A stretch of 64,000 nt of DNA from an uncultured Mesonia sp. (GCA_958296185.1 CATQIB010000013.1:104591-168590), one strand, 5' to 3'; shown: positions 1 through 7,473, counted from the first letter of the stretch. Notes: generated by a model not told the origin, from the letters alone. Numbers and translations: made by a program.

Positions 1-175
1 GCAATGCGACGGTTAACTCGACCACACCCAAACTAGCCCCTAAATGTCCTTCTTTACTTGCCACCGCATCAATAATAAACCTACGCAACTCTTGCGCTAT
101 CTGCGGTAATTTTTCGGCTGATAATTGCCGTAAATCTTTAGGCGAATCTATTGTATTTAATAAAGGAGTTTCCAT
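1..175 (-). CDS. dxs: 1-deoxy-D-xylulose-5-phosphate synthase, N-terminal part (runs off window)
   Basis: Only the first 58 codons are in the window. The reverse strand reads [18 protein letters not shown] at the N-terminus and goes on through an EGHLGASLG segment, the usual start of DXS, the thiamine-diphosphate enzyme that condenses pyruvate and glyceraldehyde-3-phosphate in the first step of the MEP isoprenoid pathway. The start is the ATG at 173-175; the METPLL opening and the promoter box just upstream support it. It is divergent from tadA. The assignment rests on the N-terminal pattern alone, because the catalytic core is outside the window. Confidence 0.88.
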   Translation of the reverse strand, partial: METPLLNTIDSPKDLRQLSAEKLPQIAQELRRFIIDAVASKEGHLGASLGVVELTVAL

Positions 176-181
176 ACTTTG

Positions 182-189
182 CAAAGGTA
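182..189 (-). promoter_or_regulatory. Probable -7 box for dxs
   Basis: The reverse strand reads TACCTTTG, matching the Bacteroidota -7 consensus TAnnTTTG. It ends only about 7 nt before the dxs ATG, so the transcript would be nearly leaderless. No clear -33 TTG is seen at normal spacing. Confidence 0.45.
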
Positions 190-212
190 AAACTTGCAAA
201 CGATATTTAACC

Positions 213-659
213 ATGCTTTCTCCTTTTGATGACACCTATTTTATGAAAAAAGCCCTAGATGAAGCGCAAAATGCCTATGAACGCGAAGAAATACCTGTAG
301 GCTGTGTCATTGTAAGTGGTGAACAGATTATTGCTCGCGGACACAATTTGACCGAGAGCCTAAACGATGTTACCGCCCACGCTGAGATGCAAGGAATTAC
401 CGCTGCTGCAAATTACCTGGGCGGCAAATACTTAAAAAATTGCACCCTTTATGTTAGCTTAGAGCCTTGCCAGATGTGCGCTGGAGCTTTATATTGGAGT
501 CAGATAGATCGAGTGGTAATTGCTGCCGAAGACACGCATCGTGGTTTCCGACAAATGGGCGGATGCCTGCATCCAAAAACCCAAGTTGAGTTTGGTTTAT
601 TACAAGAAGAATCCGCTCAACTGTTGCAACGTTTTTTCAAAGAACGCCGGAAAAAATAA
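213..659 (+). CDS. tadA: tRNA-specific adenosine deaminase
   Basis: A 148-aa protein of normal length for TadA, which deaminates A34 to inosine in the tRNA-Arg(ACG) anticodon. The zinc-site motifs are visible: HAE at residues 56-58 (zinc His and proton-shuttle Glu) and PCQMC at 85-89 (two zinc Cys). The cytosolic fold and the absence of a signal peptide fit. The start at 213 is preferred over the internal ATG at 243 because the extra residues ([10 protein letters not shown]) resemble the N-terminus of flavobacterial homologues. It is divergent from dxs. A general nucleoside deaminase is the alternative, but the motif spacing favours TadA. Confidence 0.9.
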   Translation: MLSPFDDTYFMKKALDEAQNAYEREEIPVGCVIVSGEQIIARGHNLTESLNDVTAHAEMQGITAAANYLGGKYLKNCTLYVSLEPCQMCAGALYWSQIDRVVIAAEDTHRGFRQMGGCLHPKTQVEFGLLQEESAQLLQRFFKERRKK

Positions 660-720
660 AGCAGGATTAAAGAGTATTTTTCATATTTTTCTTTACTAAT
701 TACCTATATAAAACCTGTTA

Positions 721-804
721 GGGATAGCAGCGGTTACCCTGCAGGTGGCCTTGAGCCACCGAAGCGTATGAGCGTATAGCCCGGCTGCCGATGACTTGAG
801 GCAG
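721..804 (+). ncRNA. Structured RNA-like element, copy 1
   Basis: Lies in the 206-bp gap between tadA and pncB. A GGGATAGCAGCGG block at 721-733 is closed by AGCGTATAGCCCGG ending at 784, with GGG 721-723 opposite CCC 780-782. Inside is a hairpin GGTGGC/GCCACC (744-749 with 755-760). A further hairpin CTGCC/GGCAG (785-789 with 800-804) follows. Two other loci in the window (9040-9136 minus and 46382-46473 plus) share the same frame. It may be a flavobacterial RNA family such as Flavo-1, but I cannot confirm that by eye. There is no T-run after it, so it is not a simple terminator. Confidence 0.55.
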
Positions 805-860
805 AACAGCCCAACATAATTCCTTTAACATTCGAAAAGCCTTTTCTAAAGGCAATTGCT

Positions 861-868
861 TATCTTTG
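861..868 (+). promoter_or_regulatory. -7 box for pncB-pncA
   Basis: TATCTTTG matches TAnnTTTG exactly. It overlaps a TTG codon at 866-868 that could be taken as the pncB start. Because a -7 box cannot lie inside its own transcript, the box argues for the GTG at 884. Confidence 0.5.
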
Positions 869-883
869 ATTAAAAAATTTATC

Positions 884-2290
884 GTGCCCAATTATACCGC
901 CACATATACCGATTTGTACCAGCTTAGCATGGCACAGGTTTATTTTAACGAAAATCATCATAGCCAAAAGGCAGTCTTTGATTACTATTTTAGAAAAAAC
1001 CCTTACCAAGGTGGTTATACTGTTTTTGCAGGTTTAGAAACACTCCTTGAAAATCTAAACGACTTTCAATTTTCTAAAGAAGAGCTTGATTATCTAGCTG
1101 AGCAGCATTTTGAAGCAAAATTTTTAAACTATTTAAAAGATTTTCGCTTTCGCGGATCGATTTATTCTGTATTAGAAGGTGATGTGGTATTTCCCAACCA
1201 GCCCATCTTGCGGGTCGAGGGCTCACTGCTAGAAGCCCAATTAATTGAGACTTTTTTATTGAATATGCTCAATTTTCAAAGTTTAATCGCCACCAAAGCC
1301 CGACGCATGCGTTATATTGCTCCCGATGGCGTCTTACTGGATTTCGGACTGCGAAGGGCTCACGGTCCTGGTGGTTATTATGCTTCGCGCGCCGCGTTCA
1401 TCGGTGGTTTTAATGGCACCAGCAACGTAATAGCAGCCAAGCAATTTGATATTCCTGTATCGGGTACTATGGCGCATTCTTTTGTGCAAAGTTATGATGA
1501 TGAGCTCCAAGCCTTTAGGGATTTTGCGCAAAACCGACCTAAAAATTGCGTTCTATTAGTTGATACCTACAACACTCTAAAAAGCGGATTGCCACACGCC
1601 ATCACGGTAGCAAAAGAGATGGAAGAACGCGGAGAAAAGTTAATGGGTATTCGTTTAGATAGTGGCGATTTGGCTTATTTTGCTAAAGAATGTAGAAGAC
1701 GTCTTGATGAGGCCAACTTGTCTTATGTGAAAATTGCCGTTTCAAATCAGTTAGATGAGTACGTTATTAAGAGTTTGCAAGAGCAGGAGGCACCAATAGA
1801 TATTTATGGTGTAGGCACCAATTTGGTGGTAGGAAAACCCGATGCAGCTCTTGGCGGAGTTTACAAATTAGTGGCGTACAACCAAGAACCCAGAATAAAA
1901 ATTTCTGAGAATATTGCCAAAATTACTATGCCCTACTCCAAACAGGTTTATAGGCTAAGTCTAGCTGATGGGCGATGGATAGGTGCAGACGCGGTAGCGC
2001 TATTCGATGAAACCGAATTTGATAGCATTCACCATCCGTTTGATCAATATAAAAGTATGAAAATTGAGCATCTAGAAAAAGAAGCTTTGTTGCAACCCGT
2101 TATGCTAAACGGAGAACGCTGTCATGCGCCAAAATCGCTACAAGCAATAGCCGATTATAGTGCAAAACGATTTGCTCAATTACCCTTAGAGTATAAACGT
2201 TTTAGCAACGCTCACCATTACAAAGTGGGTATAAGTAAAAAGTTACGGGACGAAAGAGATGCTTTAATTAAACAGTATAAAACGATTTAA
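884..2290 (+). CDS. pncB: Nicotinate phosphoribosyltransferase
   Basis: About 468 aa, the usual length of the family. It joins nicotinate to PRPP to make nicotinate mononucleotide in NAD salvage. Visible family signatures are TYTDLYQLSMAQVYF near the N-terminus, a glycine-rich HGPGGYYASRAAF segment, GTMAHSFV, and IRLDSGD for phosphate binding. The frame is open upstream to a TTG at 866, but that codon overlaps a TAnnTTTG box, so the GTG at 884 is preferred. The nicotinamidase gene follows 2 nt after the stop, forming a two-gene salvage operon. The substrate could in principle be nicotinamide, but the neighbour supports nicotinate. Confidence 0.9.
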   Translation: MPNYTATYTDLYQLSMAQVYFNENHHSQKAVFDYYFRKNPYQGGYTVFAGLETLLENLNDFQFSKEELDYLAEQHFEAKFLNYLKDFRFRGSIYSVLEGDVVFPNQPILRVEGSLLEAQLIETFLLNMLNFQSLIATKARRMRYIAPDGVLLDFGLRRAHGPGGYYASRAAFIGGFNGTSNVIAAKQFDIPVSGTMAHSFVQSYDDELQAFRDFAQNRPKNCVLLVDTYNTLKSGLPHAITVAKEMEERGEKLMGIRLDSGDLAYFAKECRRRLDEANLSYVKIAVSNQLDEYVIKSLQEQEAPIDIYGVGTNLVVGKPDAALGGVYKLVAYNQEPRIKISENIAKITMPYSKQVYRLSLADGRWIGADAVALFDETEFDSIHHPFDQYKSMKIEHLEKEALLQPVMLNGERCHAPKSLQAIADYSAKRFAQLPLEYKRFSNAHHYKVGISKKLRDERDALIKQYKTI

Positions 2291-2292
2291 AA

Positions 2293-2913
2293 ATGCAGTC
2301 AACAGCATTACTACTAGTAGATATTCAGAACGATTTTATACCTGGCGGGTCCTTAGCCGTTCCCCAGGGCGATACGATTGTAAAAGTGAACAACCAATTG
2401 CAGCAACATTTTCACCTAGTGGTTGCCACACAAGATTGGCATCCTTCAGGGCATATTAGTTTTGCTAGTGAACACGCTAATCACAAGGTTTTTGAGTCGA
2501 TTAAAATTGATGGTATAGACCAAACGCTTTGGCCTGAGCATTGCGTTCAAAATTCATGGGGTGCCGACTTTCATCCCGATTTAAACACCCAGAAAGTAGA
2601 GGCGATTTTTAGAAAAGGAACTAACCCAAAAATCGATAGTTATTCTGCTTTTTTTGACAATGCGCATTTAAAGAGTACAGGACTCACGGGTTACCTAAAA
2701 GAGAAAGGTGTTAAGCACATTTACTTTACTGGTTTGGCTGCCGATATTTGTGTGTATTTTTCGATTAAAGATGCTTTGCAAGAAGGCTTTAAGTGCACAC
2801 TTATCGAAGACGCGGCCAAAGCCCTTGACCAAAATATTTACCAAGAGCAAAAGCAGGAATTAAGTGCGTTGGGGGTGCAGTATGTGACTAGCGATAGCTT
2901 CGCATCGGTTTAA
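2293..2913 (+). CDS. pncA: Nicotinamidase
   Basis: A 206-aa isochorismatase-fold amidohydrolase that converts nicotinamide to nicotinate, feeding PncB encoded just upstream. The catalytic triad is visible as D10, K108 and C153, and the metal ligands as D48, H50 and H83, close to the E. coli PncA pattern. The segment DWHPSGHISFA is characteristic. It is cytosolic, with no signal peptide. It is almost certainly co-transcribed with pncB. Its stop overlaps by 4 nt the stop of the convergent secreted-protein gene. Confidence 0.93.
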   Translation: MQSTALLLVDIQNDFIPGGSLAVPQGDTIVKVNNQLQQHFHLVVATQDWHPSGHISFASEHANHKVFESIKIDGIDQTLWPEHCVQNSWGADFHPDLNTQKVEAIFRKGTNPKIDSYSAFFDNAHLKSTGLTGYLKEKGVKHIYFTGLAADICVYFSIKDALQEGFKCTLIEDAAKALDQNIYQEQKQELSALGVQYVTSDSFASV

Positions 2914-4148
2914 CGCAATTTGACAAACGAATAAATTTGCTGGTTGTCTAGGCGCAGAAAATACCTGCCGGCCGCCAAATGTTGTAAATTTATTTGCTCT
3001 TGAGGCATTAATTGCCCTTGCTTGAGGGTTTTCCCTTGTAAATCATAAATGCTGTATGCAAGCTTGGCTGTAGCTCCACTAAGACTCAATTGTTGATGAA
3101 GCTGATCAAAAATTAGAGCGATGGTCGGTGGTTTTATTACAGTTAAATCTAATTTTTCAACCTGAATATTTTTTTGTTCGGTTGCCGTCTTGTTGCAGTA
3201 GGTAGTTTGTAAACTAACCGTATAATCACCTGGTGTGGTATAAGTGTGTTGGGGCTGCACTTGCGTGGAAGTATTTCCATCGCCAAAATCCCATTCTAGC
3301 GTTTCAAAAGTACTAGAACTTGCATCAAACTGAACCTGCATTTGATTGATATTATAGCTGAATATCGCCTGAGCCAAATTGGGCGTGAAATCATAATTGC
3401 TCCACACATCATAAAATTCAGTTTTCACCGCAGCTTTAACAATTTGTGCATCATTGGCAGACAAGCTACCCAAGTAAGCCAATTGAGTAGGATCTTCATT
3501 AGATATACTAGTAAAAAACGTACATGCAGCCGCAAAGCTACCTGTATAATTGGGGTGTGAACCGTCTGAAGTATATAAATTAAGATTAGGATGGTTAGTA
3601 CGTAAATTGCGCCATACTCTACCTACTGGAGCTACTTGGGCTTGGTTAATCTGACCTAAATCCATATAGGTGTTGTAAATAGCATCATCCATACCTGTAT
3701 AAGTACATACCCAAGGTGCATAAGGGCAATTCCCAGCATCTCCGTTCTCTCTTCCCCAAGTCATAAATAATATAGGAACAGTGCAGTTCTGATTGGCGGT
3801 TATTTTCTGAACAAGCGACGCTACGTGCGGATAGACTTCTTGCTGCATCTGTGCCATTCCAAAACTTGTTTCCTGACTTTGACCTTGTAAAATCACGGCA
3901 TCCCAAGCTTGCTGATTAATTAAATTGGTAACCTGTGCATTGGCATCATGATTCAAAAAACGTGCTCCCCCAGGTGTAAAAGCTACCGCATTTAATTGGT
4001 GTCCCGCATTATTGGCCATATCGGTAACTAATTGAGCCAGATTATTGGCTCCTGTATAAGAATTACCTATAAATAAAACCGACTTTGATTGTTGTGCCCA
4101 ACTAAGACATCCGTAAAGTAAAATGTAAATATATAAATAATGGCGCAT
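2910..4148 (-). CDS. Secreted SGNH-hydrolase-like protein with PKD domain and T9SS sorting domain
   Basis: A 412-aa exported protein. A signal peptide covers about residues 1-18 and ends LSWAQQ. Residues 23-250 resemble the DUF4886/SGNH-hydrolase group, with FIGNSYT (presumed nucleophile S30) near the start. A PKD domain follows at about 281-335 (LEWDFGDGNTS, HTYTTPGDYTV). The last 75 residues look like a type IX secretion sorting domain (YDLQGKTLKQG, AAGRYFLRL). It is therefore probably secreted or attached to the cell surface through the type IX system. The substrate is unknown; an esterase or carbohydrate-deacetylase role would be a guess. Confidence 0.72.
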   Translation of the reverse strand: MRHYLYIYILLYGCLSWAQQSKSVLFIGNSYTGANNLAQLVTDMANNAGHQLNAVAFTPGGARFLNHDANAQVTNLINQQAWDAVILQGQSQETSFGMAQMQQEVYPHVASLVQKITANQNCTVPILFMTWGRENGDAGNCPYAPWVCTYTGMDDAIYNTYMDLGQINQAQVAPVGRVWRNLRTNHPNLNLYTSDGSHPNYTGSFAAACTFFTSISNEDPTQLAYLGSLSANDAQIVKAAVKTEFYDVWSNYDFTPNLAQAIFSYNINQMQVQFDASSSTFETLEWDFGDGNTSTQVQPQHTYTTPGDYTVSLQTTYCNKTATEQKNIQVEKLDLTVIKPPTIALIFDQLHQQLSLSGATAKLAYSIYDLQGKTLKQGQLMPQEQINLQHLAAGRYFLRLDNQQIYSFVKLR

Positions 4149-4187
4149 AGTTTATCTTAAAAAGCTATAAATATACATTTTTCAAAT

Positions 4188-4195
4188 CAAATTTA
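4188..4195 (-). promoter_or_regulatory. Possible -7 box for the SGNH/PKD gene
   Basis: The reverse strand reads TAAATTTG, an exact TAnnTTTG match 39 nt before the ATG at 4148. No -33 TTG was identified. Confidence 0.35.
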
Positions 4196-4241
4196 ATAGC
4201 ATTAAAAACGAAATTGAATGAGTAGTCTAGATAATAAATAT

Positions 4242-4270
4242 AAAAAGCCAACCGCTCACGGTTGGCTTTT
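4242..4270 (-). terminator. Intrinsic terminator of the outer-membrane protein gene
   Basis: Inverted repeat AAAGCCAACCG / CGGTTGGCTTT with a T-run on the minus strand, 24 nt beyond the stop at 4294. Confidence 0.8.
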
Positions 4271-4293
4271 AAATTGTGAAGAGTGTTATTTTT

Positions 4294-5559
4294 TTATTTC
4301 AACAAACTAAAATGATAGCCCAGTACTACACCGATGTTGCTATATTCACTATTCCAAGTTGTATGATCTTGAAGTAGGTTTCTTGGTGTTTGATAGCGAA
4401 CGGCTATACTGTAGCGGTTGTTATACTTAAAACCCGCTCCCAATGAAAAACTTGTTCCCGACTGCATAGTTAAAGCATCTCTTTGCCCGTCAAAACTAAG
4501 CTCGGAATCTGAAGAAAGAATATCTACAATCAAGCCAGCCTCTAAAAATAACTTCGCTTTTTTGTTTAAATAAAAGTAATGACGCCCTCCAAATATGACT
4601 TCAATTGAACTGTAGCTTACCTCATTTATATAGCCCTCAATGGTTTTACTGCCTTCGAAATTATTAAAAAAAGTTGGTTCTACAAACATTGCCCATTTGT
4701 TGTTGTGAATAGGTAAAACAATTTCAACTTCAATCCCAGCGGTAAAACTGGTTTGATTATCAAACTTGGGCTTACGTACATCACCTATAGGCGGTGCTCC
4801 AGTAATTTCGAAAGATGAATTTCTAAAACCAGGTTTTATACCCAAGAATAAGTACGCTTTTTCTTTAGTTTCATTCTCTAGGTCATAGGTATAATTGGTT
4901 GTGTTTTCTAATTTTGGTACGTCATTATTAGTCTTAGTCGCATCTGACTCAAAACAAGCATTATACTTTATAAAATAGTTCATCATATCACTTTTTTTAT
5001 AGTCTAATCTGGTGATTTCTTTAGTCGAAATTTGTTCGCAACGCATATGATTAAATAATTGTTGCTGGTACCTATTATTAGTGGTGATGCGATCATACTG
5101 ATCGTAATACTTTTTATAAATCAGCGGCTCTACCCTACCATCTGTCTTCGCGTAAAAAAAGCGTCTTAAGTTCCCAGATTCATAATAATACAACTTTGCT
5201 TTACCCGAAACCAGCAGTTCTAAAAATAAGGTAGCTTCTTCAAGCTTAGATTGTCGCACGTGACTTAACATATTTAAATTATCTGTACTTCGATCGATTT
5301 GCACCGTATGTCTTTCAAATCTACGTCCATGATTCAGGCCAAACGCCAACAGATTTTTTATTTCGGCTGACTGCACTTTTCCTGTTGGAGTGTTTCTGTA
5401 TTTTATAGAAGTGGGCGTAGACTTCCAATCTTCATCACGGATTTCAACTTGTTGCTTTACCCCTGAATTATTTACGATATAACCGGGCAAATACTGTGTT
5501 TGACTAAAAGCAATTTGACAGCAAAAAAGCAGCAAACTGGCAAGCATTAATTTTTTCAT
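4294..5559 (-). CDS. Outer-membrane beta-barrel protein of unknown function
   Basis: A 421-aa protein with a signal peptide (about 1-19, ending CQIAFSQ). The N-terminal half is soluble, with charged and Tyr-rich stretches. From about residue 230 the sequence alternates in short amphipathic strands (AGIEVEIVLPI, AMFVEPTFF, LGAGFKY, SIAVRYQTP, IGVVLGYHFSLLK), and the final FSLLK is compatible with a barrel C-terminus. This resembles flavobacterial PorT-like small barrels fused to an N-terminal domain. It has its own terminator and a -7 box at 5584-5591. No specific function can be supported. Confidence 0.6.
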   Translation of the reverse strand: MKKLMLASLLLFCCQIAFSQTQYLPGYIVNNSGVKQQVEIRDEDWKSTPTSIKYRNTPTGKVQSAEIKNLLAFGLNHGRRFERHTVQIDRSTDNLNMLSHVRQSKLEEATLFLELLVSGKAKLYYYESGNLRRFFYAKTDGRVEPLIYKKYYDQYDRITTNNRYQQQLFNHMRCEQISTKEITRLDYKKSDMMNYFIKYNACFESDATKTNNDVPKLENTTNYTYDLENETKEKAYLFLGIKPGFRNSSFEITGAPPIGDVRKPKFDNQTSFTAGIEVEIVLPIHNNKWAMFVEPTFFNNFEGSKTIEGYINEVSYSSIEVIFGGRHYFYLNKKAKLFLEAGLIVDILSSDSELSFDGQRDALTMQSGTSFSLGAGFKYNNRYSIAVRYQTPRNLLQDHTTWNSEYSNIGVVLGYHFSLLK

Positions 5560-5583
5560 TTGGTTTTATTTAGGTAAAAGCCG

Positions 5584-5591
5584 CAAATATA
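5584..5591 (-). promoter_or_regulatory. -7 box for the outer-membrane protein gene
   Basis: The reverse strand reads TATATTTG, an exact TAnnTTTG match, 25 nt upstream of the ATG at 5559. Confidence 0.4.
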
Positions 5592-5680
5592 AGCCAATGT
5601 TAAAATTTAACTAAAATAATGTAGGTAAATTTGAGTTGGTTTTAATTATACCAATAAGAATTACCCTAAAGTAACAACTA

Positions 5681-5704
5681 AAAAATCCGCTTAATGCGGA
5701 TTTT
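5681..5704 (-). terminator. Intrinsic terminator of the lipoprotein gene
   Basis: AAAATCCGC / GCGGATTTT inverted repeat followed by T residues on the minus strand, about 24 nt after the stop at 5728. Confidence 0.75.
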
Positions 5705-5727
5705 AATCAATTGAAATCTAATTTAAT

Positions 5728-6249
5728 TTATGATTTACTTTCAATCATGATTTGATTTGGAGTGCGCTTAACCCTTATGCTTAAGGATTTTGTTGTTGAA
5801 GAATTTTCAGCCAATTTGCGAGCTGCTTTGGCAACCTCTTTTTGCATAATTTCATTATCCTCGAATGTAGCCATTTTTCTCCAGGCATTTTTCACTTCAA
5901 CATCTTTGGTATTCGCTAGTTCTGTACTGGTAGCTGGTTTTAAGGTCAGAATATTATCATCAATAGTGAATTCAAAACCGATATAATACGATTCTGATTC
6001 TGGGGCGAAATCTAGGGCATACAATTCTTCCACCCAAGAAGAAATTAAGACATCTAAATCATGCTCACTTAAGTCGTAAGTAGATTCAAGAAAATTATCT
6101 GGCAGGTTTATAGACAAAGGAAAAATCTTAAACTCTTCTGCTGGTACTGCTTCCATCGTATTGGATGCTGGCATTAACTCTTGTTCAGATTCACACGCTA
6201 TAAAAAATACACTAAGCACTAAAATGGGAAATACAATTATTTTTTTCAT
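5728..6249 (-). CDS. Putative lipoprotein
   Basis: A 173-aa protein starting with a lipoprotein signal: charged MKKI, a hydrophobic core, and FFIAC with the lipidated Cys at about position 19. The mature part is acidic at first (AEEFKIFPLSINLPDNFLE) and basic at the end (LSIRVKRTPNQIM). No known domain is recognised. It has its own terminator and stands alone between the outer-membrane protein gene and the repeat region. Confidence 0.6.
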   Translation of the reverse strand: MKKIIVFPILVLSVFFIACESEQELMPASNTMEAVPAEEFKIFPLSINLPDNFLESTYDLSEHDLDVLISSWVEELYALDFAPESESYYIGFEFTIDDNILTLKPATSTELANTKDVEVKNAWRKMATFEDNEIMQKEVAKAARKLAENSSTTKSLSIRVKRTPNQIMIESKS

Positions 6250-6511
6250 AATTTTAATGAATTTTATAATTATTCATAAAGCAATAATAATAAACAAATT
6301 ATAAATTATCTACCTAAACTTAAGGAAGTATCAATATATTTTCTCGTTGACTTGTATTTAGAGCTCGATTAAGAAGAGTCAAAAAATGTAGAATTCTTCC
6401 TATACAAATTAACTACAATTATTGGCTAAAGACAAGAATTGTTTTTGAACCAAGAAAACCCAAATTTTTCTTATTTCGACTCGATAAATTATTTGCTTAA
6501 AAACTCAAAAA
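6250..6511. other. AT-rich intergenic stretch, no gene seen
   Basis: This is the left part of a roughly 300-bp gap between the lipoprotein gene and the tandem array. It is very AT-rich and has no convincing ORF. I see no clear RNA structure in it. Confidence 0.5.
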
Positions 6512-6549
6512 CCCAGAAAATGGTCTTGATCCCAGAAAATGGTCTTAAT
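6512..6549. repeat. Two-copy 19-bp direct repeat
   Basis: cccagaaaatggtcttgat (6512-6530) is followed directly by cccagaaaatggtcttaat (6531-6549), with one mismatch, and then CCCG. It abuts the left edge of the 393-bp array, where homology to the units begins at about 6552. Confidence 0.8.
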
Positions 6550-6581
6550 CCCGTAATAAGACATCAAATTAGGGTAAAAAC

Positions 6582-6611
6582 AAAAAAGCCCTACATTGCT
6601 GTAAGGCTTTT
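6582..6611 (-). terminator. Terminator copy in the array (left)
   Basis: AAAAGCC..TAC / GTA..GGCTTTTTT hairpin, a copy of the tRNA-Asn terminator at 7368-7397. It follows the chimeric tRNA segment on the minus strand. Confidence 0.7.
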
Positions 6612-6613
6612 CG

Positions 6614-6688
6614 CTCCTCTTCTTGGGCTCGAACCAAGGACCCTCTGATTAATCCCGAGATTTCGGGACTCGAACCAACTGAGCTAAT
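6614..6688 (-). pseudogene. Chimeric tRNA-Asn-like segment (left)
   Basis: From the anticodon 3' side to the discriminator base it is identical to tRNA-Asn at 7400-7473. The 5' side instead reads TTAGCTCAGTTGGTTCGAG and then a perfect TCCCGA-AATC-TCGGGA hairpin. The 5' acceptor strand is missing (GGGAAA in its place), so a normal cloverleaf cannot form. It overlaps the 3' end of the GIY-YIG ORF, encoding LAQLVRVPKSRD. Confidence 0.75.
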
Positions 6689-6957
6689 TTCCCTTCCAAC
6701 ACGTAATCAGGGTCTAGCAAGCGCTCAATAAATTGTTTGCTTTTTTGCTTCTTTATAAATTGCTCCATTTTCATAGCTTCTCCACGGGTTGAACCTGATA
6801 AAAATACAGCTGCTAAAGACCAAGGCCTATATTTGGATGTGAAAGTATGAAAACCAGATATGTTATGCCGCACTAAACGATTTTCAGGATTTTCTGTCGA
6901 TCCTATATAATAGCCATCAAGTTTTTTAGAATATAAAATATATACGTAATAAGACAT
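6649..6957 (-). CDS. GIY-YIG nuclease family protein, array copy A
   Basis: About 102 aa from the ATG that gives MSYYVYILYS; an upstream ATG at 6972 would add five residues. The single GIY-YIG domain shows YVYIL and YYIGST for the two signature strands, R and HN in the following helix (RLVRHN), and the ME-FIKKQKS segment near the end. The last 15 residues (EGKLAQLVRVPKSRD) are translated from tRNA-derived sequence rather than from domain coding sequence. It differs from copy B at four nucleotides, all amino-acid changing. It may be an active nuclease that helps move or amplify the cassette, or a housekeeping YhbQ-like protein caught in a duplication. Confidence 0.75.
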   Translation of the reverse strand: MSYYVYILYSKKLDGYYIGSTENPENRLVRHNISGFHTFTSKYRPWSLAAVFLSGSTRGEAMKMEQFIKKQKSKQFIERLLDPDYVLEGKLAQLVRVPKSRD

Positions 6958-6974
6958 GAAATTAGGATACAAAC

Positions 6975-7004
6975 AAAAAAGCCCTACATTGCTGTAAGGC
7001 TTTT
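6975..7004 (-). terminator. Terminator copy in the array (middle)
   Basis: Same hairpin as at 6582-6611 and 7368-7397, exactly 393 bp apart in each case. Confidence 0.7.
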
Positions 7005-7006
7005 CG

Positions 7007-7081
7007 CTCCTCTTCTTGGGCTCGAACCAAGGACCCTCTGATTAATCCCGAGATTTCGGGACTCGAACCAACTGAGCTAAT
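7007..7081 (-). pseudogene. Chimeric tRNA-Asn-like segment (right)
   Basis: Second copy of the chimeric segment. It joins a foreign D-arm-like block and the TCCCGA/TCGGGA hairpin to the tRNA-Asn 3' half. The 5' acceptor strand is absent, so it is not a working tRNA gene. Confidence 0.75.
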
Positions 7082-7350
7082 TTCCCTTCCAACACGTAAT
7101 CAGGGTCTAGCAAGCGCTCAATAAATTGTTTGCTTTTTTGCTTCTTTATAAATCGCTCCATTTTCATAGCTTCTCCACGGGTTGAACCTGATAAAAATAC
7201 AGCTGCTAAAGACCAAGGCCTATATTTGGATGTGAAAGTATGAAAATCAGATGTGTTATGCCGCACTAAACGAGTTTCAGGATTTTCTGTCGATCCTATA
7301 TAATAGCCATCAAGTTTTTTAGAATATAAAATATATACGTAATAAGACAT
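7042..7350 (-). CDS. GIY-YIG nuclease family protein, array copy B
   Basis: The copy nearest the intact tRNA. Same architecture as copy A: YVYIL, YYIGST, RLVRHN, ME-FIKKQKS, and a tRNA-derived C-terminal tail. Relative to copy A it has T for N, T for I, D for G and R for Q. The start chosen is MSYYVYIL; the ATG at 7365 is an alternative. It begins about 18 nt beyond the tRNA-Asn terminator, with no recognisable promoter of its own, so expression may depend on readthrough from the tRNA promoter. Confidence 0.75.
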   Translation of the reverse strand: MSYYVYILYSKKLDGYYIGSTENPETRLVRHNTSDFHTFTSKYRPWSLAAVFLSGSTRGEAMKMERFIKKQKSKQFIERLLDPDYVLEGKLAQLVRVPKSRD

Positions 7351-7367
7351 GAAATTAGGATACAAAC

Positions 7368-7397
7368 AAAAAAGCCCTACATTGCTGTAAGGCTTTT
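7368..7397 (-). terminator. tRNA-Asn terminator
   Basis: The hairpin GCC-TAC / GTA-GGC flanked by A and T runs starts 3 nt after the tRNA 3' end. Confidence 0.8.
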
Positions 7398-7399
7398 CG

Positions 7400-7473
7400 C
7401 TCCTCTTCTTGGGCTCGAACCAAGGACCCTCTGATTAACAGTCAGATGCTCTAACCAACTGAGCTAAAGAGGA
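7400..7473 (-). tRNA. tRNA-Asn (GTT)
   Basis: A 74-nt cloverleaf on the reverse strand: acceptor TCCTCTT / AAGAGGA with discriminator G, D-arm AGCTCAGTTGGTTAGAGC, anticodon arm TCTGACTGTTAATCAGA with anticodon GTT, and T-arm CTTGGTTCGAGCCCAAG. CCA is not encoded. It is preceded by a consensus promoter at 7510-7539 and followed by a terminator. Its 3' half recurs twice downstream in the GIY-YIG array. Confidence 0.95.

Larger units (their letters stand above)
6552..6944 (-). repeat. 393-bp tandem unit A (GIY-YIG + tRNA-Asn 3' half)
   Basis: Repeats with a period of exactly 393 bp against 6945-7337. Over the 6649-6957 coding part the two units differ at only four positions. On the minus strand the cassette order is terminator, GIY-YIG ORF, chimeric tRNA segment. 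The first 28 bp at the left edge (6552-6579) correspond to the 5' end of another GIY-YIG ORF, now truncated and diverged. Confidence 0.85.
6945..7337 (-). repeat. 393-bp tandem unit B (GIY-YIG + tRNA-Asn 3' half)
   Basis: Second full unit. A third, partial repeat continues at 7338-7437 and covers the ORF start, terminator and 3' half of the intact tRNA-Asn. Homology to the chimeric segments stops at the tRNA anticodon region (CTCTGATTAA), so the array is anchored in the tRNA gene. Confidence 0.85.

Noticed and set aside
660..720. A terminator directly after tadA
   Set aside because: No stable stem with T-run between 660 and 720; the pairing begins only with the element at 721.
6512..6549. 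Two 19-bp repeats considered as a CRISPR-like array
   Set aside because: Only two directly abutting copies with no spacers and no cas gene.
6439..6648. 69-aa plus-strand frame ending LLGLEPRTL
   Set aside because: The C-terminal part is the reverse-strand tRNA T-arm translated in the wrong direction; the rest is AT-rich intergenic sequence.
6614..7081. Chimeric segments considered as working tRNA genes
   Set aside because: The 5' acceptor strand is missing and the anticodon arm is replaced by an unrelated hairpin.
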